Positions 36,701 through 51,700 of a stretch of 64,000 nt of DNA are shown one piece after another. How positions within the stretch are numbered: position 1 is the first letter of the stretch; every line of letters begins with the position of its first letter. A program made the position numbers and the translations under genes. Source of the stretch: Achatina immaculata (taxonomy: Eukaryota; Mollusca; Gastropoda; Stylommatophora; Achatinidae); the NCBI GenBank assembly GCA_009760885.1, contig CM019718.1, positions 30,279,530 through 30,343,529 of the forward strand, in the 5' to 3' direction. The notes below the pieces were generated by a model that saw only the letters and a program-made list of their open reading frames with translations, had not been told where the DNA came from and ran no database searches.

Positions 36701-39700
36701 ATGCATGCCCTTAAAAATCTTATTTTTTGTAGTTTTGTCTGTCCCTCTCCACAGCTTCTTTAGTTGTTTTAGCTTTTGAAGAGCAATAGATGTCCTCCTT
36801 TTAATCTTCCTCATTGTTATCTGCATTATTAGTAATGATCCAAGATATTCAAAACTCTCCTCCACTTCAAATTTTTCCTCATTGATATATATTTCATGTG
36901 CCATATTTGTTTTGTTACGTGTCATAAATTTAGTTTTCTTTGCACTGAGATAAAAGATTTTGCTCTTCACTATTCTTACGGACTGAATAATTGGTTTCTC
37001 TATTCCTTTTTGTGTTGTGGAGAGTAAAACTGTGTCACCAGCTATCTGATTTCTGGTATTTCATAACCTCCAATTTTTATGGCATCGTAATGTCCTTTGT
37101 ATGCTGAGAATTAAATTACATAAAATTGTATATAGATATCATTGAAGTTCTTTAGCATTAATTGTATATCTTATCTCTTCCTTGGGTGTCTGTGTGGCGA
37201 AGTGGTTAGTGCACTGGTCTCTCATGGCATTAATTGTATACCTTATCTCTTCCTTGGGTGTCTGAGTGGTGAAGTAGTTAGTGCATCGGTCTCTCATGAC
37301 ATTAATTGTATACCTTATCTCTTCCTTAGTTATGATAGCTCACTCCTGGGTGCTTTTGTTTCATGAAAAATTTTATAGTTTTTGTTTATTAGTGTAATCT
37401 ATATCAATTTCCTGGTTTCTGATATTGCAGAGCTATGACATTTTTTGTCAAATGGTGAATCAATCAAGAAAGATAAACGTGGAAGAGTCTCTTGCAAAGA
37501 AACCCTGGACCCCTGATGAATTCAACCAAGTTTTGCGTACTCACACTGAGATGGTAACTAGAGTATAGAAAAGATGGTTAAATACTTGTAGAGTGAATAT
37601 TTACAGTTTATAAGAATAAAGTTAGTCTCTGTGTGTATTTGATGTCATTGTAAGATCTCCTGTTAACTGCAGACTAAATGTTTTGGCAAGTGTCAGTGTC
37701 ATAAGAAGTTCTAAAAATAACATCAGACTCACTGAATTATGGGTGGTGGCAATTTTTAAAGCCTTTAATAGGTGGTATAAAGAAAAACAGGCTTTACCAC
37801 TTTGACTACTTCATTGATCAGAATGAAGCATTATAACTCACAGTTATCAAACAGTTTATGGAACGTGGAGAGAGTCAAAACTGATAATATATAGACACTG
37901 ACTACTGTAACATCTCATTGATTCATTCATTTGCGTGTTCCTTGCGGAACTTTGCCTCCTTAACAGCACTCTTGTAGGCTTCTCGGTTGTGAGCAAGATG
38001 GCTGCTGATGCATCCATTTGCAGATCATCAACGATATCTTGCAGCCATTTTTGCCTTGGTCTTCCTCTCTCTCTTTTTCCCATTATGTACCCTTCCAAGA
38101 CAGTCTTCTCTAGATTATCATGATGTTTAATGTGTCCAAAATATTTAAGATTTCTTTGTTTAATCCTCTTTACTAGCCAGCCTTTTTCAGTATTAAGTTC
38201 TTGTAGTATGGATATATTTGTTCTTTTTTGTGTCCATGATATTTGAAGAACTCTTCTGTAGCATTTACATTCAAAGGCATTTATGTGTTTCTCAGCTGTT
38301 TTGTTAAGTGTCCAGGTCTCACAGGCATATGTTGCGATGGGAAAGATGTATGTAACATCTAGACACTATTAAATGTGTGCTATTGAAATTTTTATCTTTT
38401 AAATTGAGTATTAAATCTTAAGATAATTCTTCATTTGCTTAAAAACCAGATGTTGTCCTCTCTTGGTTATTTATGAAAGCAATTTACACTCAGTTCACAC
38501 ACTTACAAAAAAAGGCTTTTAATTTTATTGCTGACATGGCCAGTATGTGATACTTTGTGTGAAGTATGGCAGGTTTGATGTGATCAAATCAATTTGCAGA
38601 TATTACAATTAGCCTTCAAATTACTGATAAATATATACTCAACTCCTTAGTGCAAATAACCTCATTGTTCCTACTTGAATGTTATAATATGATGTATCTG
38701 TTCACATTTCTCAGGGAGAGTTGAACAGCAAACACAAAGTTCATTGATGAAATATGTTCTTATTTTTTATGAGATTCGACGAATGAACAAAATGACAACT
38801 TCATGTCGGATTGCAATGGTACAAGTTCAAGGACTTGGTTTTCAAGACTCATGTCAACCTTATCCACAGGCAGTAGTAGATGCAGCTAAGAAATTCTTGC
38901 CAATCATTGCCAACAAACAAAATGACAGCCTGATCACAATTATCAAGGTGAATGTTTGATTCTACAGTATATTTTATAGTAAGGATGCATTTCCATAGAA
39001 AAATTAAAATGGGTAAAAATGTAATATGATAGTTACTGTAAAAGAACATTATAAATTTATAAAATGATGCTTTCACAGTGATTAATACTTTGTGAATTTT
39101 AGAGACAGACTAAATCAAAGAGTCTGATAAAGTGGTTCCCAGTGGAGTGAACACTGAAGTTCAATGATAATTCTCTGTGACTCCATTGCAGTATATCACC
39201 ACTTGATGTTAATTCAAAAATCTTTATAAATTTCTAGTATTGTACATAATCTAAACTTCTTCTGTGGACTCGCACTTGCCATTAATGGACTCCCAAGGGT
39301 TAGTGGAAAACAGATTGGAAACTACTGTTGTAAAATGTTACTACGAGGGGTAATTGATAAGTTCTCGGTATAAGGTATAAATACCTGAAATACACAGTTG
39401 ATATTAGGTGCATTTGTAGATCAGGTTAATTTAAGATTAAACACCAAGTTTCAAGAAATTAAATGCAACCAATTTTTTTTTTTTTTACAGGCTACTGAAG
39501 TGTTAAGGGGTGGCAGAAATTGAGAAAATAGATAAAATTTCTCATCGAGCAGTCATTCGCTGCCTCTGCATCAAGGGCTTATCATCAAAGGAGATCCATG
39601 AGGATATGGTGGAGACTCAAAGGGAGATTGTCCCTTTTTTACAGCACAGTGAAGAAATGGGCAGCTCATTTCAAACATGGAAGGAAGAGTCTGGAAGATG

Positions 39701-42700
39701 ATCCTCATTCAAGAAGACCAAGAGTGGTAACTACTGATGAAACCACCAGCAGAATCCATGACATGATAATGGAGGATCGACGACTAACTGAACAGTACTT
39801 TGCTGCTGAGTTGGGCATCTCCCAGGAATGTGTTCATGCCATTATTCACAATGATCTTCAAATGACAAAGGTCTCTGTTTGATGTGTCCCGAAACTTCTT
39901 GGAACTGATCACAAACAACAGCATCTCAACATGTCAAGAGACAATCTTGGCCATTTTTCTGCAGATCCTGAAAAGTTTCTTCAGCAATTTGTGACTATGG
40001 ATGAGAATTGGTTTCATCATTTTCAACCAGAAACCAAAGAACAGTCAAAGCAGTGGAAACATCATAGATCTCCACCTCCAAAGAAAGCAAGGGTGGTTCT
40101 GTCTGCATGCAAAGTGATGACTTCCATCTTTTGGGATTCAGAAGGTGTGCTATTGGTAGACTATCTTCAAAAGGCCAGAACGGTCACCAGGCCTTATGCT
40201 AATCTTGTAATGCGACTGCGGGTCAAATTGAAAGAAAAGCATGGAGGAAAATTGACGAGAGGATTCATCTTTCATCAAGATAATGCTCCAGTTCACAAGT
40301 CGGTGGTGGCAATGGCTGCCATTCATGAATGCGGCTTCCAGCTTCTTGAACATCCTCCTGATTCTCCAGATTTGGCCTCTTCAGACTATTACCTGTTTAT
40401 CAAACTCAAAAAGGAGCTCAGTGATCACAAATTTACTTCAGATGGTGACGTCATTCATGCTGTAGACCCCTTTCTACTGGCACAAGATGCTGACTTTTAG
40501 AAAAATGGGATCTGTATGGTCCAGGATCGGTGGACTAAATACATAAACTTGCAAGGGGACTATGAGAGAAATAACCCCAAAAAGTTGTCCACGAATAATC
40601 CGTTGTACACTATGCCGAGAACTTGTCAATCACCCCTTGTAAATCTAACCATTTCTTTTTTGTTTTGCATTGCTAGGTCATTTCACTGGGATATTATTAG
40701 TAATAAAAAATCAGCTTGTATTCTTCAAAGTCATTATCAGCATCATCATTGTCATAGTCATTATCTGCTATACTTAGAAGCATGGGGAGTCATTCTTTAC
40801 CAACTTGTATAGTCCTACAGTTTGCCCCAAACACATTGTGCTTGATAGCCATTTTTAGAACTGTGTTGACAAGACTACAGTGGCAGTGAGATGTTAGAAG
40901 TAAAACTTGCACATGCGATTTGAATTTCTGTTCTAGGGAGCGTCAAAGCTGCTGGACAAAACCATAATTAGTGTGGAGGAGTTTGTAGAGCATTTGTCTT
41001 TCTTGGGTCGAATGTCCTTGGAGTTGCCTGCTCTTGAGAAGGAGCTAGATGTAGTGAACAAGTTGTTTGCTATTGCCAGTGACTACAACATTCATTTTCA
41101 TCCAGAACAAATGGCGCTGTATCAGACTTTGTCTCCAAGTTTCCAGCATTTGAAGGTATTAAGAGATTTTATTTTCACTGCCAAACAAAAGTGTCATGAG
41201 CAAACCAAAAAAATTTATAATAAATATAGCCGCCATGATTTTACAAGGAAAGGATCATATTCAGTTTTTGTAATAGTTTAAAATTTGTATTTTTAGAGTA
41301 GTGGTTCTTAATCTGGGGTCCATAGACACCCAGGAAGTCAACTGAAGAATTTTTGGGTGTCCACAGACCAGGAAATGGATTGGCTCAGTTAAAAAAAAAT
41401 CTTATCGTTATTTGGGTACTATTTATTGCTTTATTTTTAGTGAGAGCTCCACAGCTGTTCTTAGGTAAAAAAGAGGCCAATGGAAAAAGCAAATAGCTTT
41501 TAGATATGTGTACATATAAGACAAAATATATAAATATAAATGAAGCCACTGTTGTAAAGCTGTGATAACTTAATGTTAAAAAGATGTAAAACAAAAACTC
41601 TCCGATGCAGTTTATTGTAAGTCACAGCTAAATGGTCCCCTTTTTTTCTATTTTTTTTAACACTCTTATTTGTTGTGTATCATTTATGTGAAATTATAGT
41701 TTATCTTCTTTCCAATTTCTTTTGTCCTGTATGTTTATATATGATTAAGGTGTAAATTTACAGCTGTGTGCTCATTAATTAATGAAGTTGTTCCCACTTT
41801 TGTTTTAAATAGTTTTAACATCTCAGAATTAAAAATGTTTATTCCTCTTTATTATGTGTGGTTGCTTCGGTGGTGCTATGAAGGAAATGAATGTAGTTAT
41901 AGAACATAAATTCAGTAATTGATTCGGGGGCGGGGTGGGGGCTATATTTTATCTTCATCATTAAATGAGCTGCTTAAAATAAGAATATAAATTAATAACA
42001 ATCCACAATAACTTTAAACTGATAACATTTCTGTTGATTGCAATAATTTTAGAAAGGTTATTAGTGATACATCCTATGATATTTATCTGAAATCCTAGAA
42101 GAATTTTAAATTTTATGTTAAAAGTTCTTGAATTAAGAGTAACTTCTTTCAGCAGTATGTTACTTTCCGTGGTTTGTTCAACCTCATTTTATAATACAGA
42201 TCTTCCTCCAATTTCTCAATGTACGAGGGTCATATTGAAAGTTGTGAGCAAAATTTTTTTTAAAAATCAGAATTTATAGATAGAGAAAATATAAATGTTT
42301 TACCTTCATCTGCATCCTTTGCACTTCATGTAAAGGTCACATAACATCACCATCATGTGCCACATGACCACTCGGAGCATAAACAAAATGGCAGGTGCTG
42401 AAGTTTGTTCTGTCAACGTGCTGTTATTGAGTTCCTTGTTAAAGAGGAAATCCTCGCTGCTGAAATTCACCAAAGACTTCAACTTGCCTATGGAGGTGTG
42501 TGTATGGTTGCTAGCAGTGTTAGGAGGTGGGTGAAACATTTCAAAGACGGAAACATGAGCATCCAAGAAATGCCTCACAGCGGTCGCCTTTGAACTGCCT
42601 CCACTGAACACAACATGGAAAGGGTTGACGACATCATTAAAGAAGACAGACGTGTCACAGTTTCTAAAGTCGCTGTATATCTTGGAATAGGACACAATGC

Positions 42701-45700
42701 AGTACAGGAAATGATTGAAACTCTAAGCTATAGAAAAGTTTGTGCCCGCTGGGTCTCACAGGAGAGAACGTCCAGAAGGCAGCGCATCTGTGCTGTTGGT
42801 CAGCTGGAACAGAATTCTACCAGGAGAGTATTTTCAAACTTGCAGAGTAATGGGAAAAATGTGTGCAGAAAAATGGAGATTGTGTTGAAAAGTTAAGTAA
42901 AGAATGCAGTTTAAGGTGATACATTTATATTTTCTCTATCTATAAATTCTGATTTTTAAAAACTTTTTGCTCATGACTTTCAATATGACCCTCGTACATA
43001 TCTTTCTGTATGGTTTATAATTCTTCATAGTACTTTAATAATTGATTCCTCAGCAGCTTTTAGTATTGTACTGTTTATCTTTTGCGCATTTTCCCCCCAT
43101 TTCTTGTGAAAAATATTTATCTCTGTGCAATATTTATCATGTAGTTCCTTGAATTTTTCCCCTTTAGCTTACTTAAATACAAAAGCAATTTGCTGAGATT
43201 ATGTGTAGTTGGTATACTGCTACTTTTAGTGATTTATTTTCACATCGAGTTAGTTTTTTTTTCATAGATTCTCATTTTGTAGAAGATATCTTCTGTAGTA
43301 AAAATAAAATCTGAGTATAATTTGTTACTTTCATTATTTTGTCTTAGTCAGGATAGCCTCCGATGGCATCTTTTATCTTTTCTGTCATTTTTAACAGCAT
43401 TATCATGTTAAATCTTTTGTATCTTCCATGTATTGCAGACTAGCATCCTTTACTGTGAAGCTAAGAAAGATGAGAACATAAGAAAATTTTCCTCTCAGCT
43501 GAACACCATCATCAACAACATCCACTCTACGTTGACAAACTTGAAATCTCGAGTACATGATCCTGAACTCATTCATGCAGATGCCCATGCTCTTTCTGCA
43601 CTTGAAACCATCCATCTCCTTCAAGAGGAAGTGCAGATGCTGTCTATCAAAGCTCGCAGTTACGCCAGCTACCGAGACAGATTTGGTTCATCTTTATCAG
43701 TACAGAAGAAAAATTATTATGGAGAGTAAGTTTTTTATTGGATTAGTTTCAGACATTCATTTTGTACAGTACTTTAAATTTTATAAGAACAAGGAAGAGG
43801 GTGAAGTGATAGTAGATTTACTTCACACTTGAAGGAAATAAGTAGAAGCTGGCATTGTGGTTCAGTTGACCCAATTCTAAAACAGATAATTAGCACTTTC
43901 TGCTAGACATATCTGCTTCCAAAATTGGAGAGTATTTGCCTAATTGGCTGGGCCTACACACAGCTTCGAGTGAACTACGAATATAACAAGGTTACACACT
44001 AATATAAAAAAGGTAAAATTCCCGTTTCCATGCCATTAACTCTTTCCGTGCGGGAGAAGAAACACGGACGTGTTGTGGGGTGCGGGAGTAAAAACGCGGG
44101 ACTTGGTCTGTAAGGGGGTCTAGTTGTAAAATGGAATGGAAAACAGTAGTTTCATGTACTTCCGTATACTTAATATGTTTCAAAGTATAGCTAAATGAAT
44201 GAAAATTTCATAAATGCAGAGTTTTTTAGGAAAAAAGAAGTAATGTGATGTTTTTAGACACTGATTGTGGGCAGCTCACCATCGGCTAGGTCTAGATTTG
44301 CGCTACTTACCACTACTTACCATCTGAGATGTGTAGATCTACTTGTCGATCTCGTATTGTGACTCCGTATTGCATTCTCGCTGAATGAATGTCTGAACTA
44401 ACCTCCTAACTACTCCTAACTACTTCTCCAGTCATCTAAATATGTCTAGATCTACTTAGAAAACATTCAAGAGTAGCGGGGTGGCCATAGGCCATGTCCA
44501 TACCCGTATATACATCATCAAAAATTGAAAAATTTCCATGCTTCACGTCCTTTTTCTCGCTCGGCATCGCTCGTAACTAGGCACGCATTCTCTATTTTGA
44601 AAGTGTCACCGGAATCACGGACGAAATATGTACAATCTAAATGTTACGCTGCTTGTTTTAATGAAACAAAGAATTGTCGAATTTTCGACCATACGGTAGC
44701 TTGAGACCACCGGAAATGTCGAAAATTCAACCATACGCACGGAAAGAGTTAAAGTATATTAGGGGTACAGTGTTAGGCCCATATTTTCCATGACCTTTGG
44801 CACATGAAAGTGTGATGTGGTCAGTACCACACCTGGCCACTTTACCTTCCCAGATTTATACGGTACCCATTTTTAGAGGCTGGGTCAACCCCGGAGCCTT
44901 TGTTTGGTCTGTACCAGAAAAAATCCCACTGCTGGGACTGAACCCAGTAGCACCAGATTAGTAAACTGAGAGCCTAACCACTGAGCTAACCAGACCGCAC
45001 TAATATCAGTTCCATGCTAAATGGGATCATGCATTGTTTGAAAGTGAGTGAAATAAGAAAAAAATAAATATGTGAGTTCTTTTCTTAACATATAATATAA
45101 ATTGTAATTATAGACAACTTTTTAAAACTATTTTGATTTAGTAGAGCGCCTAACAGATGCTGAAGAAACATAATTGTCTTTACCTTTACAATGATATATC
45201 AGTGCAAAGAATAATGGCTAAAATAATATCACTTTTGCAGTTTATTTACTGCATTTAAAAAAACTTCTACAAAAAAAGCTGAGCAAGTGAGATTTTATCT
45301 TATTGGATAAAACTGGTAGAAAGTAATGGAAACATCATGTATTAATTCAGTGAAAATTTCCCTCATTGGCCTAAACTAGAGATGCAGGATAACTAATAAA
45401 TTTTGGATGTGAAATATATTTACTGTTCAAAAAAAGAAACGCAAAAAATACAATGTTGCGATTTAAACTGAAGTTTGCTGATCAGACAAGGGCATATTGC
45501 TGAAATGTACACTTGGACATAACTTCACCTGCTGACCTGAATTGTACTTAACAGATGATTCATGAGCACGGAAAAGTGACATTCAAAGCAGCATTTTTGA
45601 CAATAACTCATGACAGGTTCACAAGAATCCTGTGAAATTTGCTGAACACAAAACTCGCTGACCATGTTACTGAATGCCTATAAAAGATTGACGCTCCTCA

Positions 45701-48700
45701 AATCATTTCATTTGAAAATTCAATGCACAAGTATGGCTCATATCACTACAGAACAATGACTCATCATCATTGGACCTTTACAGACTGGACAGTCACAAAG
45801 TGTAGTGGCCAGACAATTTAATGTGGTAAGAAGCACTGTAATGGGAAAAAGAAAGAGAGGAAGACCAAGGCGAAGATGGCTGCAAGACATCGTTGATGAT
45901 CTCCAAATGGATGCATCAGCAGCAGGCCATCTTGCTCACAACTGAGAGGCCTACAGGAGTGCTGTTTGGGAGGCAAAGTTCCACAAGGGAAATGCAAATG
46001 AATGAATAATGAATGAATGAAGAAGCACTGCTAATCGCCTTTGGAGACAATTTCAAGAAACTGGCTCAGTTTCAGAAACCGGCCGTGCAGTGGAAGACCC
46101 ATAGTCACAACTCCCATCAAAGATCACTTCATATGGCTGCGTCACCTCAGGAATCAATTTACATCTGTGTCCTCAACAGTTCAGTCAATGACAGCAGCTT
46201 GTCAAATTTCACATCAAACAGTCAGGAACTGGTTGCACGACACTGGTCTTTGAGCTAGAAGACCCTACAGAGGTCCTGTTCTTCAGGGCTGGCATCGTCA
46301 GAACCGACTGCAGTGGGCGAACCAGCATCGTCAGTGGACCATTGCGAATGACTGGAGAAGGGTTTGGTTTAGTGATGAATCATTCTTTCTGCTCCAGTGA
46401 CACAATAGATGGAGAAGATTTTACCGCAAAGTCCATGAGTGTGGATGAGGCTCCTCCACATGGTGGTGGAGGTGTACTGGTGTGTGGGACGATCAACTTC
46501 ATGGAAGAAGTGACCTGGCAAAAATTGAAGGATGCCTGAATGCCCAATGATACATTTCTGAAATTCTTCATCCTCTCCTTCCGCTTCTGGCTGCACCAGG
46601 GTCGATTTTTCAGCAGTATAATGATCAACAGAAATAGAAAACAAGTTGAATTCTTTCCAGACTAAATGTTTACGAAGAATTAGAAAAATATTTTGGCCAA
46701 ACACCATAAGAAATAACATCTTGTTAGCAGAAATGCAGATGAAGCCACTGACAGCAGTTATTGAGGAAAGATGCTGGCGATGGTTGGAACATGTGCTTTG
46801 AATAACTGACAACTCACTACCAAAAATAGCACTAAGATGGACACCACAAGGGAACAGAAGTAAGTGTAGACCAAAAGAGACATGGAGAAGAACAACAGAA
46901 AGGATGTTGAGCAATAAAGGGCTCACCAGGGCAAGAGCAGAAAAAAAGGCAAAGGATGTTTCATTTGTGGAAAACCCTTGCGGAACCCCATGTGCCCTGG
47001 CCACTTAAGGTTCAGAGAGAGAGAGAGAGATAATGCTCAACCTCATGTGGCACAACTCACTACCCAGTTCCTTGCTGACAACAACGTCCAGACCATTACA
47101 TGGCCATCCATGTCCTCAGACATGAACCCAATAGAACACGTATGGGATTAACTCAACAGACAAGTCCGCCAGCGAGACATGGCACCAACCATTCTCTGAA
47201 GTTGTCTCTCTCTTGCAGTGTGGGAAGAGTGGGCCATCCCATAACAACAGATCCAACAGCTAATCGGATCCATGTCAAGGAGATGTCATTCTCTGATACA
47301 GGCCAGAGGAGGCCATACACCTTACTGAAACAGAGGCCTCAGTCACAAAGAATAAAAGTCCAAAGCAAATTTAATGAACATTTCATTGTTAAATTCTTAA
47401 AGTTTCTTCATGCCAAGATTGAAACATTTATTCCGTAAAATAAAATTTTGATACAAGTTTGAAATTTGGTGTCCATTATGACTACAGTAGTGTTGCGTTT
47501 CTTTTTTTTTGAACGGTATATGTTTTGACTTGAAATAACAGAACCTTTTCTATTGGTCAATAATTTAGCTCCTTGAGCTCTGAACAGCAATCAGAATACA
47601 GCATTCAGGAAATTCAATCAGATCTTAGTGAAGCTGAGCGGGATTTGAACCTGAGAAGGCTTCTTTGGCAGTCCTTGGAGGAATGGACCAAACTAGTTGA
47701 TACCTGGACAGCAACTGCATTTGATTCCATCTATGTAGAGGAGCTCCAGAAGAGCGTGAACAAGTTCTCACAAACGCTGTTCATGCTGGAAAAAGGTAAG
47801 TGAGCAGTGATTGGACCATCTTTCTTGGTCCAAAAACAATAAAATGTTTTCTTAGTATGAACAAATAAAGAATTTGAAAATGGAACTAAGTAATAATACA
47901 TAGTGTTTGTAGTGTTAAATTATATATGAAGATCACTGTAAAATGAACTGTACTTATTTATATTTTATTTACTTAACTTTTCTTCATTAAATAACAGGTG
48001 CTGCAGTTTTTTATTATAGATTCATGCATCTCTTTTCTTCCACTGGATGCTCTTTAAGTGATTAAATTTTTCTACTTAAAATTCTTGTTTCAGCTTTCAA
48101 CTGTGAACTAAAAGCAGTATGATGCACTTGATGCAGTAGTAAAGTAGTAAAGCGTAATGATAATACGTAAAACATTTGCAAGTTCAAGCCTATAGGGGTT
48201 TTTTTTTTTCGTGCATAGATTAAGCTTGTCATACATCTTACATCTTACATCCTTCCCATGCCGTTAAACATCACATAGGGCTCGCATAATTATTTGCCAA
48301 GTATTCCTGTTCTTTCAGCTTCATCAAGGGATGTTATGCCCACTAAACTGGCTTCTCTTAACAATGTCCTCTTTAGAGTTTCATGTAGTTGACCTCTTTT
48401 TCTTCGGCTTGTTGTGCTCCACTTTATAACTTGTTTTGGTATTCTCTGATTGTTTCTTCTCATCACATGACCTACATATATCCATCTTCTTTTTTAATGA
48501 TCATCCATGAGACAGGTTGTTGTTTGCTCATCTGTTTTATCTCTGCATTGTTCTTGAATTCATTCCACTTGTCATAGTTGTAAGTAAAATGATACTTTAA
48601 TTTCTTTTACTGTCATTTTTGATAGATTACCGCCAGTTGATTTATAATTTAATATGTTGCTAGTTTCATAAGTGTATGATTGTTAGGAAGTTAGTTTAGA

Positions 48701-51700
48701 GTATTAATATGTAACTAGGCATTATATCAAGTTATAATCAAGGTTTAGCAATTGTTTGATTACTTTATTTATTTTTAGTAACGCTGTCCCTGATTGTGTT
48801 GTTTTTCTTAATATTGTGGTAACAAAATATTTTCTTTGTACATTCCAGTAATTTATGATATAAGAGACCATAAGACACAGCCTGATTTCAGATTCCCAGG
48901 CGTGCCGCACAAATTATACCATTGAAGAAGCGATCATTGTGATTTGGACACATTTATAGCACTTTCAATTTTTGTCACAGGATAACACCAACCATTTTAA
49001 AAAAAAAAGAAAACTTTCTGCTGTCCATTTCAGGTCTGCCTCATAATGAAGTGGTACCTAGGCTTAAAGAAAAGGTGCTGGACTTCAAACAAGGCATGCC
49101 TGTGATCACCTCGCTACGGAATCCTTCCCTGAGACAACGCCACTGGGAGGAGATCCAGAAAATTATTAATAAAACCATTAGTCAGGATAAAAACTTTACT
49201 CTCGGAAACCTGCTGGAAATGAACGTAAGCAAGATATTCTAGGAATTGAGAAATACTTATTTATGAGCACAGGAAGTGTTACATTTGTGGAGGTTTTTTA
49301 TTTCAAGTTGTAGGTATTTTTATATCCAATATATAAAAATGGAATTCCATCTGCAGCTTCTAATATGTATTACTGCTAGTGATTAAAATGAGATCTTTGA
49401 AGGTAGTCTTCCATTCTATCTTTTCTCACATCTTTAAAATGATTTGATTTGTCAAAGGAAACTTCCATCAGAAAATAAACTGTTCATAAATTATGAAGTG
49501 TATGAACATGCAAGCAAATCTCCAGGAAGTTTACAGGCAAAAATAATGTGATCATAATAGGATGAAGATTTTGTATTCATATTATAAAGCACAATATTAT
49601 TGTTTCATGTCATATCATTATAGATTTTCAAACACAAGGAGAAAATTCAAGAGATTGCCACAGCAGCCAGCAACGAAGCAACACTGGAACAGATGCTGCA
49701 CAAAGTATGTGTAAAACAGTCACCACATCCTGCAGTTTTTTTTAAAAATAATAATTCCTGGCAAAGCCTTTCATTTGATCATTTATTGTTCTGTCTTCAT
49801 CTGATATCACTGGGCATTTCATTTTATAAGTTGCATCTGCATTTATATGTTCTAACTAGTTTATAGATTGCACATATTTATAGCATAATCACAGTGTGTG
49901 TGAAACGAAAACTTGTCTTGAGAAATGTTACTGTGAAATGAATACTGTGGTAAAAAAGTTACTGATTTTGATAAATAAGTTCAGTGCAAGTGCACATACA
50001 CACACATGCATACATATACATGCATTCATATTAGAAATGTACCTATTCCAGAATTTAAAGTATTTGTCAGAACTGAATATTGTCCATTTTTGTGTAACTA
50101 AATATGAATTAAAATACTTATAATATTTAAGAAAACTTGGTAAAGGCAAAAATATGAAAGTGATGCTACAGTTATTGTTATTAGAAATTTGGCACTAAAT
50201 TTAAAATTGTTTACTCCTTACACATTATCTTGCACTTTTTACTGAGATGGTAGGTATTAAATATAAATTACTAGTTTAACATTTTCACTCCTTGTTAGAT
50301 CTGTTCTGACCAAAGTATCATGCAAATCTAATAGGTTTATTACAGCTCAATGAAGCATTTAAGATAAGGAGAGACTCTTGATTTCATTGGATTGCTCAAA
50401 TAAGGGAAAACACTCTGTTATGGAAATAAAAGGGATGTTTGAACAGCATCAAGTATGGCAACTGGGAGCAAAGGAAGGAAATCATCATCATCATCATCAT
50501 CATCCTATTCCCTCTTTCAAGGGAAGTTTAACTACAGTGATCCTCCAACTTGTTCAGTCCTTTGTTTTCACAGTGCACCCAGCCAAGCTGAATCCAGTCC
50601 ATTTTTTTAATGTCCATCTTTTGCTCTTTTTTTTTTCCTTCTACTTTCCCCTCTAGTGTGGTTTTCATTGTTGTATAATGCTTCTTGATATGACTGAAAT
50701 GGTTCAACTTTATGTTTTTTGTTATTTCTCTTTTCAGTATCAGTTGATATAATGCTTCTTTGTTTTCTTTTATGTTCATGGAATTCGCCCTGTTCTTCTG
50801 AGTATTCACATTTCAATGACATCCAATTTTCTTTACTATTTAATGTCCATGCTTCTCTAGAAGGGAGCTTCATGAGCTTTTAAAATAATAAGTTCAACCT
50901 GAAAAAAAAAAGAATTAAAATCTAACAACTAACAGTCAACTTGACCCAGTGTGGTGTTAGTCCAAGGATTTGTGTGGTTGTTACGCTCATTGTTGCAGAG
51001 ATTTTCATAGTGAAATAGTAAAAAACGATATGTACATATGCTCTTACATGTATGTGTGTGCATGTTTCTGCGTGGTTACTCTGCTCTTGAAGAAAAGGTT
51101 TTCAGACTCATTTATTATTTCTATCTTTTCTTCTCATTCTCTCCATAAAGTTTGATCTTCTGTGTGAAACAGGTAATTGACTTGTGGCTGAATATGGATT
51201 TCCGTTTGGTCCCTCATGCTGAGAGAGACACACTGATCATTTATGGAACTGATGATATCATGACACAGCTGGAGGAAAGTCAGCTCACCATTGGCACCAT
51301 CAGAGGATCAAGATATGTCACTCCAATCAAGGTTAGTACTCATTAATACACCAGAGTAGCTTGTGTACTTGTTAAGTAATAAAGCTATTCCTACTTTTTT
51401 CCCAGTTTATACATTTTGGCATCACAGCTTTAGTGCTGTGGCTCCATGTATAGTTATATACTCATACACTAATTATTATGTAGTGTCTGGGTTATCCTCT
51501 TTAGGTGGTACAGAAATGGTTTGCAAAATAACCAAGCTAAAACATTGACCTCAGTTATGTAATAACAATGGAAAAATAGTCAAAAAATGAAAGAAAAAAA
51601 CATTTATCTTCTCCTTCAGCTTTCAAAAGCTACATTTTTTTTTTTCACCCTGTTGCCAGGAGAAAGTTCAGTTTTCTAATGGTTCTTCTGACAACCATAG

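Larger units (their letters stand above)
45421..47518 (+). mobile_element. Tc1-type transposon, DD34E, with two LINE insertions
   Basis: TA-flanked, ends CTGTTCAAAAAAAGAAACGC and, reversed at the right, CCGTTC followed by an A-run and GAAACGCAAC. Remnant transposase on the plus strand: [17 protein letters not shown], then after insertion 1 [31 protein letters not shown] first Asp region, [19 protein letters not shown], and after insertion 2 [17 protein letters not shown] and [11 protein letters not shown]. Exactly 34 residues separate the second Asp from the Glu. Frameshifts and stops make it inactive. Confidence 0.92.

Noticed and set aside
38715..38728. Acceptor ctcag at 38714 for exon 20
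   Set aside because: It would require a phase-1 donor from exon 19, which ends in phase 0; the acceptor at 38728 restores the frame.
44930..44998. Functional tRNA gene on the minus strand
   Set aside because: Boxes A and B are present but the acceptor stem and anticodon arm do not form; it fits a SINE head.
46369..47004. 211-codon minus-strand frame
   Set aside because: Antisense across a Tc1 piece and an inserted LINE D; the real coding remnants are on the plus strand.
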